Source of the DNA: Gnetum montanum
Lineage: Eukaryota > Streptophyta > Gnetopsida > Gnetales > Gnetaceae
Length of the DNA stretch: 64,000 nt
NCBI GenBank assembly: GCA_015680685.1
Contig: MNCI01026483.1
Span: 97,196-161,195, forward strand
Reading direction: 5' to 3'
Shown here: piece by piece, positions 42,016-55,800 of the stretch
Layout: every line of letters starts with the position of its first letter
Numbering within the stretch: the first letter of the stretch is position 1
Notes under the pieces: generated by a model
What the model saw: only the letters and a program-made list of their open reading frames with translations
The model's database searches: none
What the model was told of the DNA's origin: nothing
Made by a program: the position numbers and the translations under genes

Positions 42016-43219
42016 TCACCCAGAGATATAGTCTTTAATGACTTCTATAGTCAAGCATACAGTATTTGAATTTTGGAACATTTGTGACATTTTTAGGTTT
42101 TTGGGATATTTAAAATATTTAATTAAACCTTTTTCTTGACCAATATCTTATAACTTGTATCCTAAAACTTTATATGCTTCACAAATAGTAAAATTAAATA
42201 ATGTTTTTTACTTGAGATGTTTTGACACCTCTTGCACTTTAATGTAAAAAGTTGAGACTAGTTAGGAAAAAGTTAGAAGAGGTCAGAAGAGGAACTTGAT
42301 GTCTTAGTTTTGTACAACCTGATATTTTTTAAGTTTAAAGTTTTTTAAAATATTATGTATTTTTGTAAAATTGAATGATATATAAATTTTAGATATTTTA
42401 ACCATGTATCTATTTTTGTAAATAAATTATACAATATAATTGTTATGAAAATTTCAACTTTGCCAGCTTCTCCAAACATTGTAAGGATCATGTTTCATTT
42501 CTTTATGCACTATACATTTGGAGCAAAATAATATTATATTATTATGTTTAGTATTATTTTAATATATATATTATGCACTATACAATTTTATTTGAGGCTA
42601 AACTAATGTTGTTGATATTGTCTTGTGTTAATTTCATTTAGATATATTTTGGCATTTAATTTTTACTTTTTTTTGAGGGAAGAAAAGTCATGACTAGTAG
42701 CACAACCCCTACCCACATAACAAGGTAGATGTAATCCACTAAATAAGAGGATCCTATCACAAGACAACTCCACTATTGCCACATCTATAATGGAGGGAAA
42801 AATTAAATAAAAAATCTTCAATTTCTATTAGTTGTTTGAATTTTTAATTTTAGTCTCAAGCATAGATATAAAAGGAGGAGGGTTAGCATTAGGTTATAAA
42901 ACCTTGCTAAATCTCATGGAAAAAAGTGCAAAGTATATTACACAATGAGCCTATAAAGAAAGGTTGCTACATCATTATTCTAGGGAAGCCAATGATAGAA
43001 AGACCAAAGAAGAATTAGAAAAAAATAAAATAAAAATGATTTGAACAAACTATAAATTAATAAAGATCTAGCTCTTTAGAGAGGTGAATGATGAAAAAGA
43101 ACTCATGTAGCTAACCCCATTTTATTAGGACAAGGCTAGGATGATGATGATTTTGATGATATGGAGGGGTTTGGGTTGTTGAAATCTAGAAATAATTGTA
43201 ATATAGTCATAGCCTAATA
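42016..43219. other. AT-rich spacer
   Basis: No gene or clear repeat recognised. Confidence 0.5.
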
Positions 43220-43224
43220 TATAT

Positions 43225-43806
43225 TGTGAGAGATGTCCCAGGGTGGTGGTTCTCCTAGGCTCTCCCCATGGTTTGAGGGCCATGCAACACTTTGAGGCAC
43301 CCTCAGGTGACTCTCAAGTGTTAGAAAATCCACCTTTGCTTGGTAGTACCAAGCTAGCAATAGGGCACCCTCTTGTTGTAACTCTCTTCTAAGTCCTCTT
43401 CATTCCACCCTCATCATGGAGAACTACATGGCCCTGATTCTACGGCGGTTGTAGATATGTAGGTAGCCAAGACTGGATAGTTTTGGTGTGGTGCCAGGCC
43501 ATACCTTGTACTAGATCGTGAGGGATCTAGGGGTGAGGCACCTTCCCTTGTAGGTGTATTTTTTTCCCTCCCACCGATGTTGTCTACAAGGTTGTGTGTG
43601 TGCTTGTTTGCATGGTCCTCGTTTTGGAGTTGGTTACCCTCTGTGAGGTGTGCTGCCATATATGTTAAGAAGCTATGATTCTGCTTGCACTCACTCTTGA
43701 GTTGCTTGCTTGCTTGAGGCATATTCCCTAGGACTTCCGTCCCAGATCCATTGGATCTTAGTGAATTCCTTGGGGTGCTAGACAACGTCGGGGCAACGTT
43801 GTTACA
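43225..43806 (+). mobile_element. 5' LTR of the 6.5-kb element
   Basis: TGTGAGAGATGTCC...AACGTTGTTACA, 582 bp. An antisense open frame here (144 codons) recurs in the other LTR and is not a gene. Confidence 0.92.
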
Positions 43807-43808
43807 GA

Positions 43809-43821
43809 TGGTATCAAAGTG
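43809..43821 (+). other. Primer-binding site, initiator-Met type
   Basis: TGGTATCAAAGTG, two bases after the LTR, differs little from the common TGGTATCAGAGC. Confidence 0.85.
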
Positions 43822-46800
43822 TTTTTTAAATTGTGTTGTGATATGCATGTGCTCTTTGGTTGTGTTACTCCATTAAGGTTGTTCAATTAATGGTCCCTTC
43901 GGATTAATACCTAGGTGATCTAGGATCATATCCTTATGTATTCTTTGAAGAGTTTCCTTATGACAATGTTTTACGCTCTTCATGGGGGGACATATGTTAA
44001 ATTGTGAGTAACTAATGTATGTTGCTCTCCTTGAACATGTTAACAATTGCGTTGTGGTGATCTCCTCCACTTGTTTACTTGTGGTTGGACTAGTTGTGAT
44101 TATATGTGATATGGTAGAGAGGAGTTCTATTGGCAACTCAAGAATTTTTTTGCTCAAGGAGCTCTCATCTCTGGTCTCCAATGATTCATATGGGATGAAT
44201 TGGACCAAGTCTCTACTTTGGTTTCCACCTAAATGACATGTTTCAAGATGACATTTGTTGAATTGTGCAAGATAGGATATCCTTGCACTCCCACTCACCC
44301 TAGATACAGTAAGTATGGGAAAATAAAAATTGGGACAAGATGGTTCCCAGGTACCTCAAGATGGATGGCCTTTGGACATGTGCTCTTGGTGAGCCTTGTT
44401 CTGGGTGGATTAAGATTGTTGCCGATAGTCTTCGTACGCTAGTATTTGCGATTGTATGTTTGTCTATTTGTGTATGTGTGTCTTCTTGGTTGTGCTCTCA
44501 AATTTTGCATGTGTGTTATCTTCGTCATATCTATCGTTCGTAATGCAATGCTTGGTGTTCTAGGCAGTATGATGACTTATTGTTGGGAATGTTGAGGATG
44601 CATTCTGAGGCTATTTGTGCCATTCCAAAGCCAAATGTTTGTTGTCTTGTTTGAAAACTTCTTGTGCATGAGGCATGATTGCCCTTGTTGTTGATCTTTG
44701 CAAGTTTGTGCTCCCTTGTTTGAGATGGTTGTGTTGCTCTTGGGTTTGTGGCATCACTCTTTTGATTGGTGACATTTCTTGGTCACTTGCATTTGAAGAC
44801 TACTAGTATGGGTCATCCTATTGTAGGTTCTTGTTGAGATCACACCTCTTTTGATGAGAGTATTTCTTGTGGATGCATCCTCCATGATGTTGCTCATTGT
44901 TATGAGAATTGGTTTTATGCAGACTTGTTGTTGGATAGATCTCGATCTTCCACCTTATTTTTGAGATGAGATGATGATTCTCTATTGCCCATGCCTCATA
45001 TGATTGTGTTGAGATTTTGATCCTGGTTGAAACCAGTGTTAGTGGCTGGGAATGATTGTTGTATATGAATCTTGGAATTCTGAGTGTGCTAGCTCTCTCT
45101 GGGTGTGCCTCATGATGAAATCGTTTGTTTGAATGTATCTAATTGATCCATCAATGTTTTGCATGATTAATCTCTATGCATGTTGCTGAGGTCTTGCTTT
45201 TATGATGTTACAAGAGTGATATTGCTCTATTATATGATCATTCTTGATGGTTGTGTATGAGGTTGATGTGTTAATCATGTTCTTGCTAACTTCTATGTTT
45301 CTAAGCTTTTGTCTCAGTGCTTGCAGGCAACATAGGTGCGAAGATGTAGCCAGTGGTGACCTCAGTTGATTCTATGAGCACTATGTCTATGGGGAAGATA
45401 TGTGCTCTTGAGACCTTCATGAAATAATTATTGGTTTCAGAATTCCAACATTGGGTTGCAGATTTATCAGTACCTTGGCTGTGATAAATCAGCAAGTACA
45501 TTATGATTTGTTTACCTCTTTGTGCTAGATGAGCACTAATAGAGGATGGTGATCTATCTTAGACCCTACAGATATTGGGCTAGAAAATAGCATTAAATGG
45601 TATCCTTAGCCATGCTGGATACTGATGGCCCAGGAGTGGCCAATGCATTGAGGTCCCACTATGGCAGGTGGTGGATACTCAGTTGGTATGTTCCATTACT
45701 CGATCGTTGCATTCATGTCCCAAATCGTTTCATCCGATGGTAGTTAGGCAATAGGATCAGTGTGACTGTTGATCATGTATGTTTTAAGATAGTGGTGCAG
45801 TGTGACAGATGATCATTTATGCTTCATGATAGAGATAGGTTTTCTCAGAACAACATGGTTCTTCATGGTATGCCCCTAGTGGCCTAAATCCTTTAGCCTA
45901 GGATGGGCTCAGGTAGTTCGTCTTATTGCCTTTTAGGCTTGGGTAGCATTTCCAAATATCATGTATGTTCCCATTAAAATGTATTCCTATCCTTGGTGTG
46001 TGAAAGGTATCCTTGTGATATTCTCAATTTGACAATATGCACTCAAAAGTGCTAGATGTATTGCCCTATGTGACTTAGTTATCTCCTTATTGTAGGCCTA
46101 TGCCACGCCCTGTGATAAGGCCAAGCTTGATGTATGGTGTTTTCCTGGTGCTTGTTTTGAAGCACCCTTGCTATATGTTGTAAATGGCCTTTGTGCCTTC
46201 ATGTATAATTTTGCTAAAAACCTCATGGGAAATTCTTTAATTACGATACGGTGTTGTAACAAACATACCAGGGCATGTCCTTTCCCATTGTGCTCTTGAA
46301 TTGGTGCCATGTGTTCTTGGTGATGTTGGCATGCCTGGATGGTGTGTGCTTTGGTGAACGTCCTTAACACATGACAAATCTTGGGAACACTTTCTCTTGT
46401 GTTCCTGGACTGGCAAAGATTTTGTCCCATGATCGATTGGTTCAATGTGCTTGATCTCGATAATGGGTGGTTCACTGTGGCCATGTGAATTACACTGGTA
46501 GACTGAAATTCAAATCATTGTGATGTTGCGATGTCTAGTTATGGAGTAGAGTTGAGTTCTAGGTATTGGCACCTAGACTCACTCTTCCATGTTGGATGCA
46601 ATCATGGAGTAGCTTTGCAAATGTTGGGATGGTAGTCCATCCTTAAATAAATGATGTTACAGATAAAAAAATTGTGACTTCTCTTGGTGGCCTTGCTTGG
46701 TGGGCTTGAATGTGCTTAAAACACTTAAGCCTATGCTCTCATGATTGGAGGCTTCTAATGATTGTGCATGTGGGCGTGCTTTCGTGACTGATTGCGTTTG

Positions 46801-49125
46801 GTACTTCTAAGGGCTATGGTGTGCTCTCATGGCTTGGGACTTATTGGTGCTTTCATGGTCTATGGTGTGATTCCATGATAGGGGACTCATTGTGCCTAAT
46901 AGGCTATGGTGTCTTACTGAATTTTCCCATGTACTCTGTCCCTTATGTACACTAATGTATCACACAATCTCTCCCTAATGTATTTTCCCATGTCTCTGGT
47001 GTAATGTTAATTCATGTTGGTGTTCTCACCTCCCTAGTGGGATAGTAGAGTTAAGAATGATATTACTTGGCAAATATTTAATTCTATGAGGGGTCATTCT
47101 CCATTCTGATGGATGCCCTCTTTAGTTCCTGAAATAATAAGGTAGGTGGTATTGAGATGGTTGTTTCCTATTTGGGACCTAGAAGTAGTTGATGTTCAAG
47201 ACTTGTTCTTAGCAATTGCCCCATGTTTGTGAACTCTTGGGGTTTGTTTTTAGAGACAGAATGTTGTTACCTGGGTGAAATTCAGGCAACCTCCTTTGTG
47301 AGGCCACATTGTTGATGTTCCTTCTTGTAAGCAAGGCATGATCTTATGTACTCACTCAGCTTTTGGGGGCTTCAGAGGAACTTCCTTATTGGGGTTCTCT
47401 GGTAGAACACCCTTATTTTAAACCCTTTAGGGATGAATCATGTAGTGTTTTGAGTTGTAATTGATGTTGGTGAAGCCCATTCCATGTAAAACTATCTTGA
47501 GGACCCAGTCCTCCTATGGGAAAAATGTTGTTGTTGTCTTGTGTCTCTTGTTTGGGTTGAATGATAATAGGTAGTGGTGCGGCCTTGTCCACCACAATTG
47601 ATGTAAATGGGCTTGATTGGGATGTATGAAACAAGAACCCAGATCTCCCAAGATGAAACATAAATCCCTCTTGATAAAATTTCAAAGGGATGAACTGCTT
47701 GGTATCTTGAGTTGTTCTCAAGGTGAAATTGAATTTGGGTAAGACTTGTGAACCCATGTCTTCCCTTAGTTAGTATAGTTTGATGATATGGTTCTATTGG
47801 CTATATTGACTACTAGGATGTGTATTATGGGTAAGGTGTAGCTGGGCTACTATACTTACCTATGGAAGAAACCTCCCAAAGAGGATCCTTCCTTTAAGTG
47901 AAAAAATATAATGAAAGGTGTTGATCACTAGATTGGTAGTCGTTCTTAATATGGTGGGGAAAATCAAATTCTGGGAACCTAGATGTTCCTTGGAGAATTC
48001 ATGATTTGGTTGCTCTCAGAGGTGACTCTATATTCTTTCGTGGACCTAGTGTTCAGAAAATGGTGCTTTTCCCATAACTTGGAGTGGGAAGGATAGCTTG
48101 TATGTAGCAAGTGTGGTTGATCCTTCTCCATGAATGGGATATTATGGTTGCATTCAATGATGTGCTTACGGTGGATATGAGACATGTATGGAGGAGGATT
48201 ATCATGGGGTTGACTACCCAATAGATCCTCCACTTGTTCTAACATTCAAGAAAGCATTCTCAATGTTGGACAATCACAAAAGGTGTTAATGATAGTTTGG
48301 GCTTATTGTATGATAGCATCCTGGAGAAGTTTCCAAATAGATTTTGGATCTTCTCTCTTATTGTGGCAATGGAATACTATGGGATGGTGAATTGAGGTAT
48401 GCAATGCTGGTGTCTGTGGATAGCAAGGTCAAGCTCAAAAGATCTACCCTTATACCTTGTTTGGAAGGGAGAACATGCTTGACTCCCTTCATGCTAGCTT
48501 GAATAGACATGATGAACAAAAAATGTGCATGGTACAAATGCATGTGGAATCAATGCTTAGATGGTTGCACTGGTGAGACCCCATGGGTCTGGATGCGAGT
48601 AGCAGAACATGGAGTTCTGACAAGCATGAGTTGCTTTCGGAGACATGGCTCTTTTGGAGCATGTCCTCCCTCTCGGTTTGATGTTCCCAAGTCCCTTGTC
48701 ATGGGTAGTGGCCTAGGTGAGCCCTCAAAATCGATGGGTGCTAAGATGCCATTCATAAAGGCACTCAGTGGGACTTGTGGAAGAGGAGCTATCTTCTTGC
48801 ATAGGTATGGGTTTACGCAAGAACAGATGTCTCTAGACCCTCAGAAGGGATGGATCTAGGGGAAGCCTTAGAGATGTTGGCCCTTTGGGTTGGACTACTC
48901 CCACTTGTTATAGAGTAGGGAAGTCTTTGGGCTTCCTCCAATTGCCCTTGCTTTTCATGCAAGCCATTGGATGGAAGGATGTATCAGGTGTTGGGGTTGG
49001 TATCTTCCTTCAAGCTTGGCATTAGAGGAGTTGACGGATCCCTAGAGTTGATGGAGTTTCAAACCCATATAGAAGTGTACTCTTGAAGTTATCCTAGGCT
49101 TTGCTCTGAGGACGTCGCTTCTTTG
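43822..49125 (+). mobile_element. Interior of the 6.5-kb element
   Basis: GT/TG-rich sequence with scattered short frames on both strands (longest about 141 codons, minus, 43873-44298; 116 codons, plus, 48509-48859). None matches a family I know. The area 46740-46920 has imperfect repeats of CTATGGTGT and CTCATGG phrases. Confidence 0.6.
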
Positions 49126-49137
49126 TGTGGGGGAGGA
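49126..49137 (+). other. Polypurine tract
   Basis: GTGGGGGAGGA just upstream of the 3' LTR. Confidence 0.8.
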
Positions 49138-49138
49138 T

Positions 49139-49720
49139 TGTGAGAGATGTCCTAGGATGGTGGTTCTTCTAGGCTCTCCCCATGGTTTGGGGGCCATGGA
49201 ACACTTTGAGATGCCCTTGGGTGACTCTCAAGTGTTAGAAAACCCACCCTAGCTTGGCAGCACCAAGCTAGCAACATGGCACCCTCCTGTTGTAACTCTC
49301 TTCTAAGTCCTCTTCATTCCACCCTTATCATGGAGAACTACATGGCCCTAATTCTACAGTGGTCTTTGATATGTAGGCAGCCAAGACTGGATAGTTTTGG
49401 TGTGGTGCTAGGCCACACCTTGTACTAGATAGTGAGGGATCTGGGGGTGAGGCACCTTCCCTTGTAGATGCATTGTTTTCCCTCCCACCGATGTTGTCTA
49501 CAAGGTTGTGTCTGTGCTTGTTTGCATGGTCCTCGTTTTGGAGTTGGTTACCCTCCGTGAGGTGCATTGCTATATATGTTAAGAAGCTATGATTCTGCTT
49601 GCACTCACTCTTGAGTTGCTTGCTTGCTTGAGGCGTATTCCCCACGACTTCCACCCCAGATCCATTGGATCTTAGTGAATTCCTTGAGGTGCCAGACAAT
49701 GTCGGGGCAATGTTGTTACA
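49139..49720 (+). mobile_element. 3' LTR of the 6.5-kb element
   Basis: Same length and ends as the 5' LTR (TGTGAG...GTTACA), followed by TATAT. Confidence 0.92.
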
Positions 49721-49969
49721 TATATAGTCTACTTAGAACTCTATAACTAAGAATTTCCTACCAATATATTTTATTTTAACAATATTTACCACCAATATAT
49801 TTTTTTCATTCATAGAATCTCCATTGGTTACTTATAGGATCTTTTGGATACTATTCTAGAATCTATGCTTGGAAGATCGTTTGAAGTAAATTAGATTCAT
49901 GTGATTTTATAGGTAGAATTTAAGGTACATCATTCTAATATATATCATTGCATTACTTTCATATATCTT

Positions 49970-50175
49970 ATTGATAGGAGGAAAGATCCACACATGAAAG
50001 CTTTTATCTATTTTGAAGAGTTTCCTAAGGCCTATGATTCATTGAAAACAAGTTATGAAAGTACTTGGAAAATTTAGAATTTCCCAGCACATTATTATTT
50101 CCTATTTAACAACTTTATAAAGAGGTAGGCATTCAATTTGAAAATGAATAAGAAAAAATTTCATTTAATATTTTT
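49970..50175 (+). pseudogene. LINE reverse-transcriptase core scrap
   Basis: AFIYFEEFPKAYDSL resembles the LINE RT motif FIDFxKAYDSL with a small insertion. A following stretch (KYLENLEFPSTLL, YKEVGIQFEN) in another frame resembles the next RT segment. Low certainty. Confidence 0.4.
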
Positions 50176-50429
50176 ATTAGTGTTAAACTTTATTTGGGTT
50201 TTTTATTAATAAACTTGAATAGTTAATGCATAAAAGACTAATTAAATTTGCAATTACAATTGGAAGTACTCCCATTGTAACACCTTGGTCTTTTGAACTT
50301 TTAATCTTAGGTCTAGTATTTATTTTCCTATTCTTGATTCTTAAGCATACAGCTTTATTTATAATATAATATGGTGTAATTTTATGTTATATTATGAGAA
50401 TGGTCAATGCTAGTGTATTCTAACATATC

Positions 50430-50700
50430 TTCTACTTGAACAAGATTGGCTTTTACTTCTATGATTTTTCTCTAAAGTATTTAATCTCTCCATAATTCCC
50501 CTATGGGAGATTCTAAATTACTTTGAACTTCTTCAATCAATATCAAAATTTCTACATCTTCTATTAATGCAAAAATTTTTGTCAATTCTCATATTGTAGA
50601 TTTACAAGTTGGTGAGCAAAAATTTGAAATGCCTTCTTTTAGTGATGTTGATGCAACTAATATACCTAATCTTTTCTTCTTTATAATGTATAGAAGTCAT
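50430..50700 (-). repeat. Inverted copy of the 26-kb repeat
   Basis: The reverse complement aligns with 26050-26350, including GGAGATTCTA and AACTTCTTCAATCAATATC. Possibly LINE ORF1. Confidence 0.55.
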
Positions 50701-52254
50701 TGGTGGTTGATGTTACATGATATGTATTCATTCAAATTTTTGATTACTTATCTCATAATAGAAGTTTTTCTTTGCACTTAAATGATGTGATGAAAAAACA
50801 TGATAGTCAAGTCATTTAGGCCAAACATTATTCTTATTTTTTTGCTTATTGAGCTAAGCAATGCTTTGAAGGTGCAGGGTGTCCTAGAAATCAGATCTTT
50901 TATACATAAGTATGCAGTGTTGATCATTCATAAGTGAACTCCAGATTTTGATATCTAATTTAAAGTATATTCTAAAGTTGTTTTGATGAAATATTTAACC
51001 TTTCATTGATTTTTCAAAAAAAAAAAAAAATGGACAATAAATTATTAGTCTTCTTGGTTCCATCACGCATATGAAATCTATTTTCGTACTATTTGATTTT
51101 CAAAAATGCTTTTTTTTTTTTGGTGGAAATCAATATTCTTAATCATACAAAGAATTGGGTTTGTAAGTAGGTCAAAAGACTTATATTCAACCAATTACAT
51201 GTTATAGGCTTCTTACTTCTTGCGATTTTTATCATAAAGGACATTTGTTTAATGTTTTTTCTTTTTTACTTAAGAAAAAAGATATGAGTAAAAGCAAAAA
51301 CATGTTAAAGTTGATAATAAGAAAACAATTTAAAGTTAAAGATACAAAAAATTAAGTTGATGGCAATGATAAGAATGATCAAATGACAACAAAGAAATAA
51401 GATAAGATGGAAACTTTTGTGAATGTTTTCACCTATACTATAGGAAGTATTAGTCAATCCAAACAAAATTTATTTTTATCTAACAAAATTGATGCTAACT
51501 AAAAGATCAATACTAATATGGAAAATTAGATTATAGGTGATCATTATCAATGCAAGGTTAATATTAAGTGGTGAAGTAATGGTGATGTAGAATATGTGCC
51601 CTCAACTTCTCACATTTTTTAAGATGCTAGTATGTTGGCATAACTTTCTATTGCTACCTCAAATCATTTTGGTGCTTTAATTTTAAGCATATATGTTAAA
51701 GTAATGTAAATATTGTTAGAATAAGAGCCATCCTCCTAAATAATAATTAATCTTCTTCCTTTTATTTTTCAAAAATATCAAGTATAAGGTTGTACACTTG
51801 AGGAGATGTCTTCAAATATTTTTCTTTTTATGTTGTTTTTGGTGTTCAATCCTCTATGTTAAGCTTATGATATACTCTAAACGTTTTTCTACTTATTATT
51901 AATATTATTTTTGTGGTCCAACACCTATACACCCTTCTTGTGGTTATACTTATGATTGTGTACCTTGAGGTTTGAACCCCTGGCTTCTTACTTACATGTA
52001 TTTATAACACATTGGTATTTTATTTATGATTAGTAAACAATGGCATATTTGTCTATAACATTGTGTACAATGTATCTTGGAACAACCTCTTATATATTGG
52101 TAAGGTTTGACCCTTGGACCTCTTTATAAGTCTACATGTTTTACAATAAATTGAAACTAAATTTTTTTACTAATGTCCATTAAGAGCCCTTTGATCTATC
52201 GTGCTAGTTTCAAAATTCTTTTTATTGATTTTTTTAATTTTATAACTCAATGCT
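50701..52254. other. AT-rich spacer
   Basis: Poly-A/T runs at 51018 and 51111. Near 51980 and 52100 are two GGTTTGA(A)CCC-type motifs that could be decayed B boxes. No gene. Confidence 0.45.
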
Positions 52255-52330
52255 ACATAGTGGAATGAAACCTGTGACCTAGGGTTGCCAAGGCAAGACA
52301 CTAACCAGTAAGCTAACACCTTAAGATTTT
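52255..52330 (-). repeat. tRNA-like / SINE head, minus strand
   Basis: On the minus strand TTAGCTTACTGGTTAGTG (A-box-like) and GGTTTCATTCC (B-box-like) are spaced as in a tRNA gene. The arms do not fold into a convincing tRNA. Confidence 0.45.
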
Positions 52331-52816
52331 ATGTCTTGATAATATATTTCTTAAGATTTGGATATTGGACCTTTCTCTTATTACATATTATAGATATTAT
52401 TATTTTGTATTTTGCTTTTTCTTACTTTTTAGTATTTTTTGATGCTTGGTGCCTCTTATGAAGGATTGATTGGAAGGATGGTGATGGCCCATTAATGGTA
52501 TTTTATTACTAGTGTAGTTATATATTTATAATATATACCTATAATTTTGTTAAGAGAATCTTATTCGTAATAAGTAATAAGGCATTTGAGTCAAATATTT
52601 CATGACTTCTAAACGAAGAATAAGATTTAAGGATTATAATTTTCATGACTTCTAGATGTAGAACAAGATTTTTATATCAAATTTTTCATAATGATGGGTT
52701 TTATAAAAAAACATTTGCATCATTTATCATATGTCCTCATTCTTGGCCAGATTTTTTCTTTTTGTCTGCTTTCATTCTCAAGCTCAAAAATTCGTAATCA
52801 TTATTAATAATTTTTT

Positions 52817-52890
52817 TGATACACAACATCCAATGTTACAAATGTATCATCTCCCCTTTTTGATACACAACATCCAATGTTACAAATGTA
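52817..52890 (+). repeat. Short tandem duplication
   Basis: GATACACAACATCCAATGTT (plus ACAAATGTAT) occurs twice, 43 bp apart. Confidence 0.8.
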
Positions 52891-55800
52891 TTTGTAGCCT
52901 TTCACGTAATTCTTGGATTATTAATGGTGCATTGGTGATATTTTTTTTTGAAGAATATTGATATTGATTTTAATGCATGATGTTCTATTATCACATTGTA
53001 AATGTGGTATCTAAAAATAAAACTAATATAAAATTATTTTAATTTCTTCATCATTTCTTTCAAGATCCTATTTTACATCTCTAAAAGAATAGTGTAGTAG
53101 CAACTATGCTCAACAATAATCTATCCATTTTCCTCTCCTATTCTTGGAGGTAGTCTAAATCTAGGATATGTTTTGATAATAATTAATTGTGGTTGAGTCT
53201 TCCACATTGGTACCTCTCTCTTTTTAGAGCTAAACTTAAATATTTCACAAGGTTAAATAATGAAACTCATTCCATTTCCAATGGTCTCTCTTGATATGCA
53301 TTAATAAGGGATGTGTAGTTTTGAAGTTGAAATTGAAATGCTTTGTATTATGTATGGAGACCTTTCCAATATACATAGTACATAGACAACAACATACGAA
53401 TATCTCTCGTTATCATAGACCATTTTTTATTCCTTATTTATCTTAGCATATACATATATAAAATGTCATTTAATCATGTTTCAACATTTTTTGCCATAGG
53501 TACATACATCATCCCATTGTTCTCAAAGGATCAAAGTGAATTTTGAACATTCATTGAGGTATTTTGTTTATGTTGAGAAGGTTCGGGTAACTCTTACATC
53601 ACCCCATCCAGTAAAGAAAATCATAATATTTACCATAATATAAGTATTGAAATGATCTATGGTCTTTGTTATGAAAAGATGCAATGTCTATATGGTAAAG
53701 ATTTAGAAATTCATAGTTGAGAAGTCAATGGAGTCCATGCGTAAGATACAAAGTGCTCTTTTTGAGCTTCCAATTGAACATGCATATTGCATAATCAAAG
53801 CCTTTCCAACATCATTAGTGTAATCTTAATTGTAAAATTTAGTTATATGGAAAGGAATATAGCTTCGAAAGCTATCCCATGGATTGTTGAAATAAAATAA
53901 GGCATGATTACTTAAACTTCAATTTTCCCAAGTGGAAGCAAAGTACCATGTGCACCTATGGAGTGTATAAAAAGAGGATGAACAGTTGTCTTTGAAACTT
54001 AGCAACTTGATCACTCTTTGTACCATTGCAACAAATAGAGGGTTTGTATAAATAGAATAGAAAAGATAAGCTAAATAGTCTTTATTTGGATTGATGAATC
54101 AAAATGCATGTGTGCATCAAACCTGCAAAATAGAATTGCATCATTACTTTAGTATTCTGATTGGTTGATGATGCAAGGAGAAAATGGTGAATTTGAGTAA
54201 TATCTAAACTCAATTCAAGTTAGGTCCCATGTTGATGCCCTTTGTTGAAGACTGTTTGGGACCACCAACGTTTGGCCTTTGGTCTTGTAGCTTTGGGATC
54301 ACGAGAAATGAAGGTGTTTCATTAAATAGGGTTTAGGTTCTTACTAGTCTCTGGTAACACCAAGGCCTAGATACCTCCAAATAAACTCAATGATTATCGA
54401 ATGAACTAAATGTGAATGTGTAGTTTCTATTGTGATTGTTGAAATGGTTGTGTTTGTGTATGAAACTATAATTGACCATTGTAATAGAAATTTAGCTAAC
54501 CTTGTCAAACACTGTGAGTCTTTGAAGATTCCTATGTTGTCAAGTCACTTAGTCTATATAGTCCTTATAGTACGTAATTTGAAACAAATAAAATTTCACA
54601 AAAATGCTTGAGCACAATTTTGCCAATCTACTCCTAATTTTCCCTAGAGAGAAAATTCCACAAGAAAACTAGAAATAGAGCAAGATTCAATGGATTTTAG
54701 AAAGAGAAAAGAAAAGAAAATAAATTTGTGTGAAATCTCAAACATTTAAATGAGAAAAATTAACATGAGTAAACACTTTGCAATAAAGCTATTCCAATTC
54801 AATCTAAATATTACAAATCATCCAAACCCTCAAAGTTGAACAAGCAGTTTCATAAAAGGCACTCTTATTTAAATACCAAAATGCTTTGTTAATGACAAAG
54901 TACAAGATTTTATTTGGCTAGTTAATAATTATCAAGAATTGCAAACAATAGAGCTTTCAGAAAAATTTGACAATTTCAAGATTGAAATATTAAGGTAGTA
55001 AGATTTTTTTTAAAAAAATGAAGCTATTTTAGTCATTTCAAAGTATCAAAGATTTTCTAGATTGTTTAGACTCATACAAGAGATTTCTATAAGACATTAC
55101 AATTAAATTGCTCAAGATGATTTTCTAAGACAACATAAGCTCCTATATGGCAAGCCTAATAGAAGTTTTGTATTGCACAAAAATAGAGCAATAAAAGCAA
55201 CCTAGAAAATTCAAAAATTAAATCCCAAGCATGATATTATCTAAATCATTAGCTAAGCAGCTAAAATAAAATGGAAAGAAAAGAACTCATAGGACTAAAA
55301 CAAAGTAGCTAAATTTATGCCTTTAGAAGCCATGCTTTACAATCTTCAATATTCTTCTTGATCTTCCCTTCAATTCCTCCCTTTCCCCTCCTTTTTTTAA
55401 ATTCTACCTTTGAAGCATTTTTTATAGTGGCCTTAGAGTAGTTACAATTATCATGAGAAGTTAATGGGTGTTACAAATATCTAGGGGATTAATTCATAAC
55501 CACCCTAAGAAGTTATACGTTCCATAGGAAGTTATAGGAAATTTAAGCCATAGCTGGCAAGTGTCTTGTCCTATAACTAACTTATAAATATTTTATTTTT
55601 TTCTTAATATTCTTGAGGCTTTATCCTTAATATGAGCTTGCCATTTTGGCACATCAACCCTATGATAGATCTTCTTGTGGGGTAGAAATAGCTTATGTTT
55701 AACATGATCAAGATAGTGAAACAAGCTTTTAAAGAAGATATAGCTCCAATTCTATGTGCATTCTTCAATTCTAGGTCACCTGAATATAAATACAAGATAG

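Larger units (their letters stand above)
43225..49720 (+). mobile_element. LARD-like LTR retrotransposon, 6.5 kb, no recognisable coding
   Basis: Two 582-bp LTRs (43225-43806, 49139-49720) in direct orientation, 5-bp target duplication TATAT (43220-43224, 49721-49725), a primer site complementary to initiator-Met tRNA (43809-43821) and a polypurine tract (49126-49137). The 5.3-kb interior has only short open frames. I found no zinc knuckle, D-S/T-G, integrase or RT motif on either strand. The LTRs differ at several percent of positions, so the insertion is not recent. It is either a non-coding large retrotransposon derivative or an element decayed beyond reading by eye. Confidence 0.9.

Noticed and set aside
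43414-49699. Related minus-strand frames of 144 and 123 codons as a duplicated gene
   Set aside because: They are antisense frames in the two LTRs of the 6.5-kb element.
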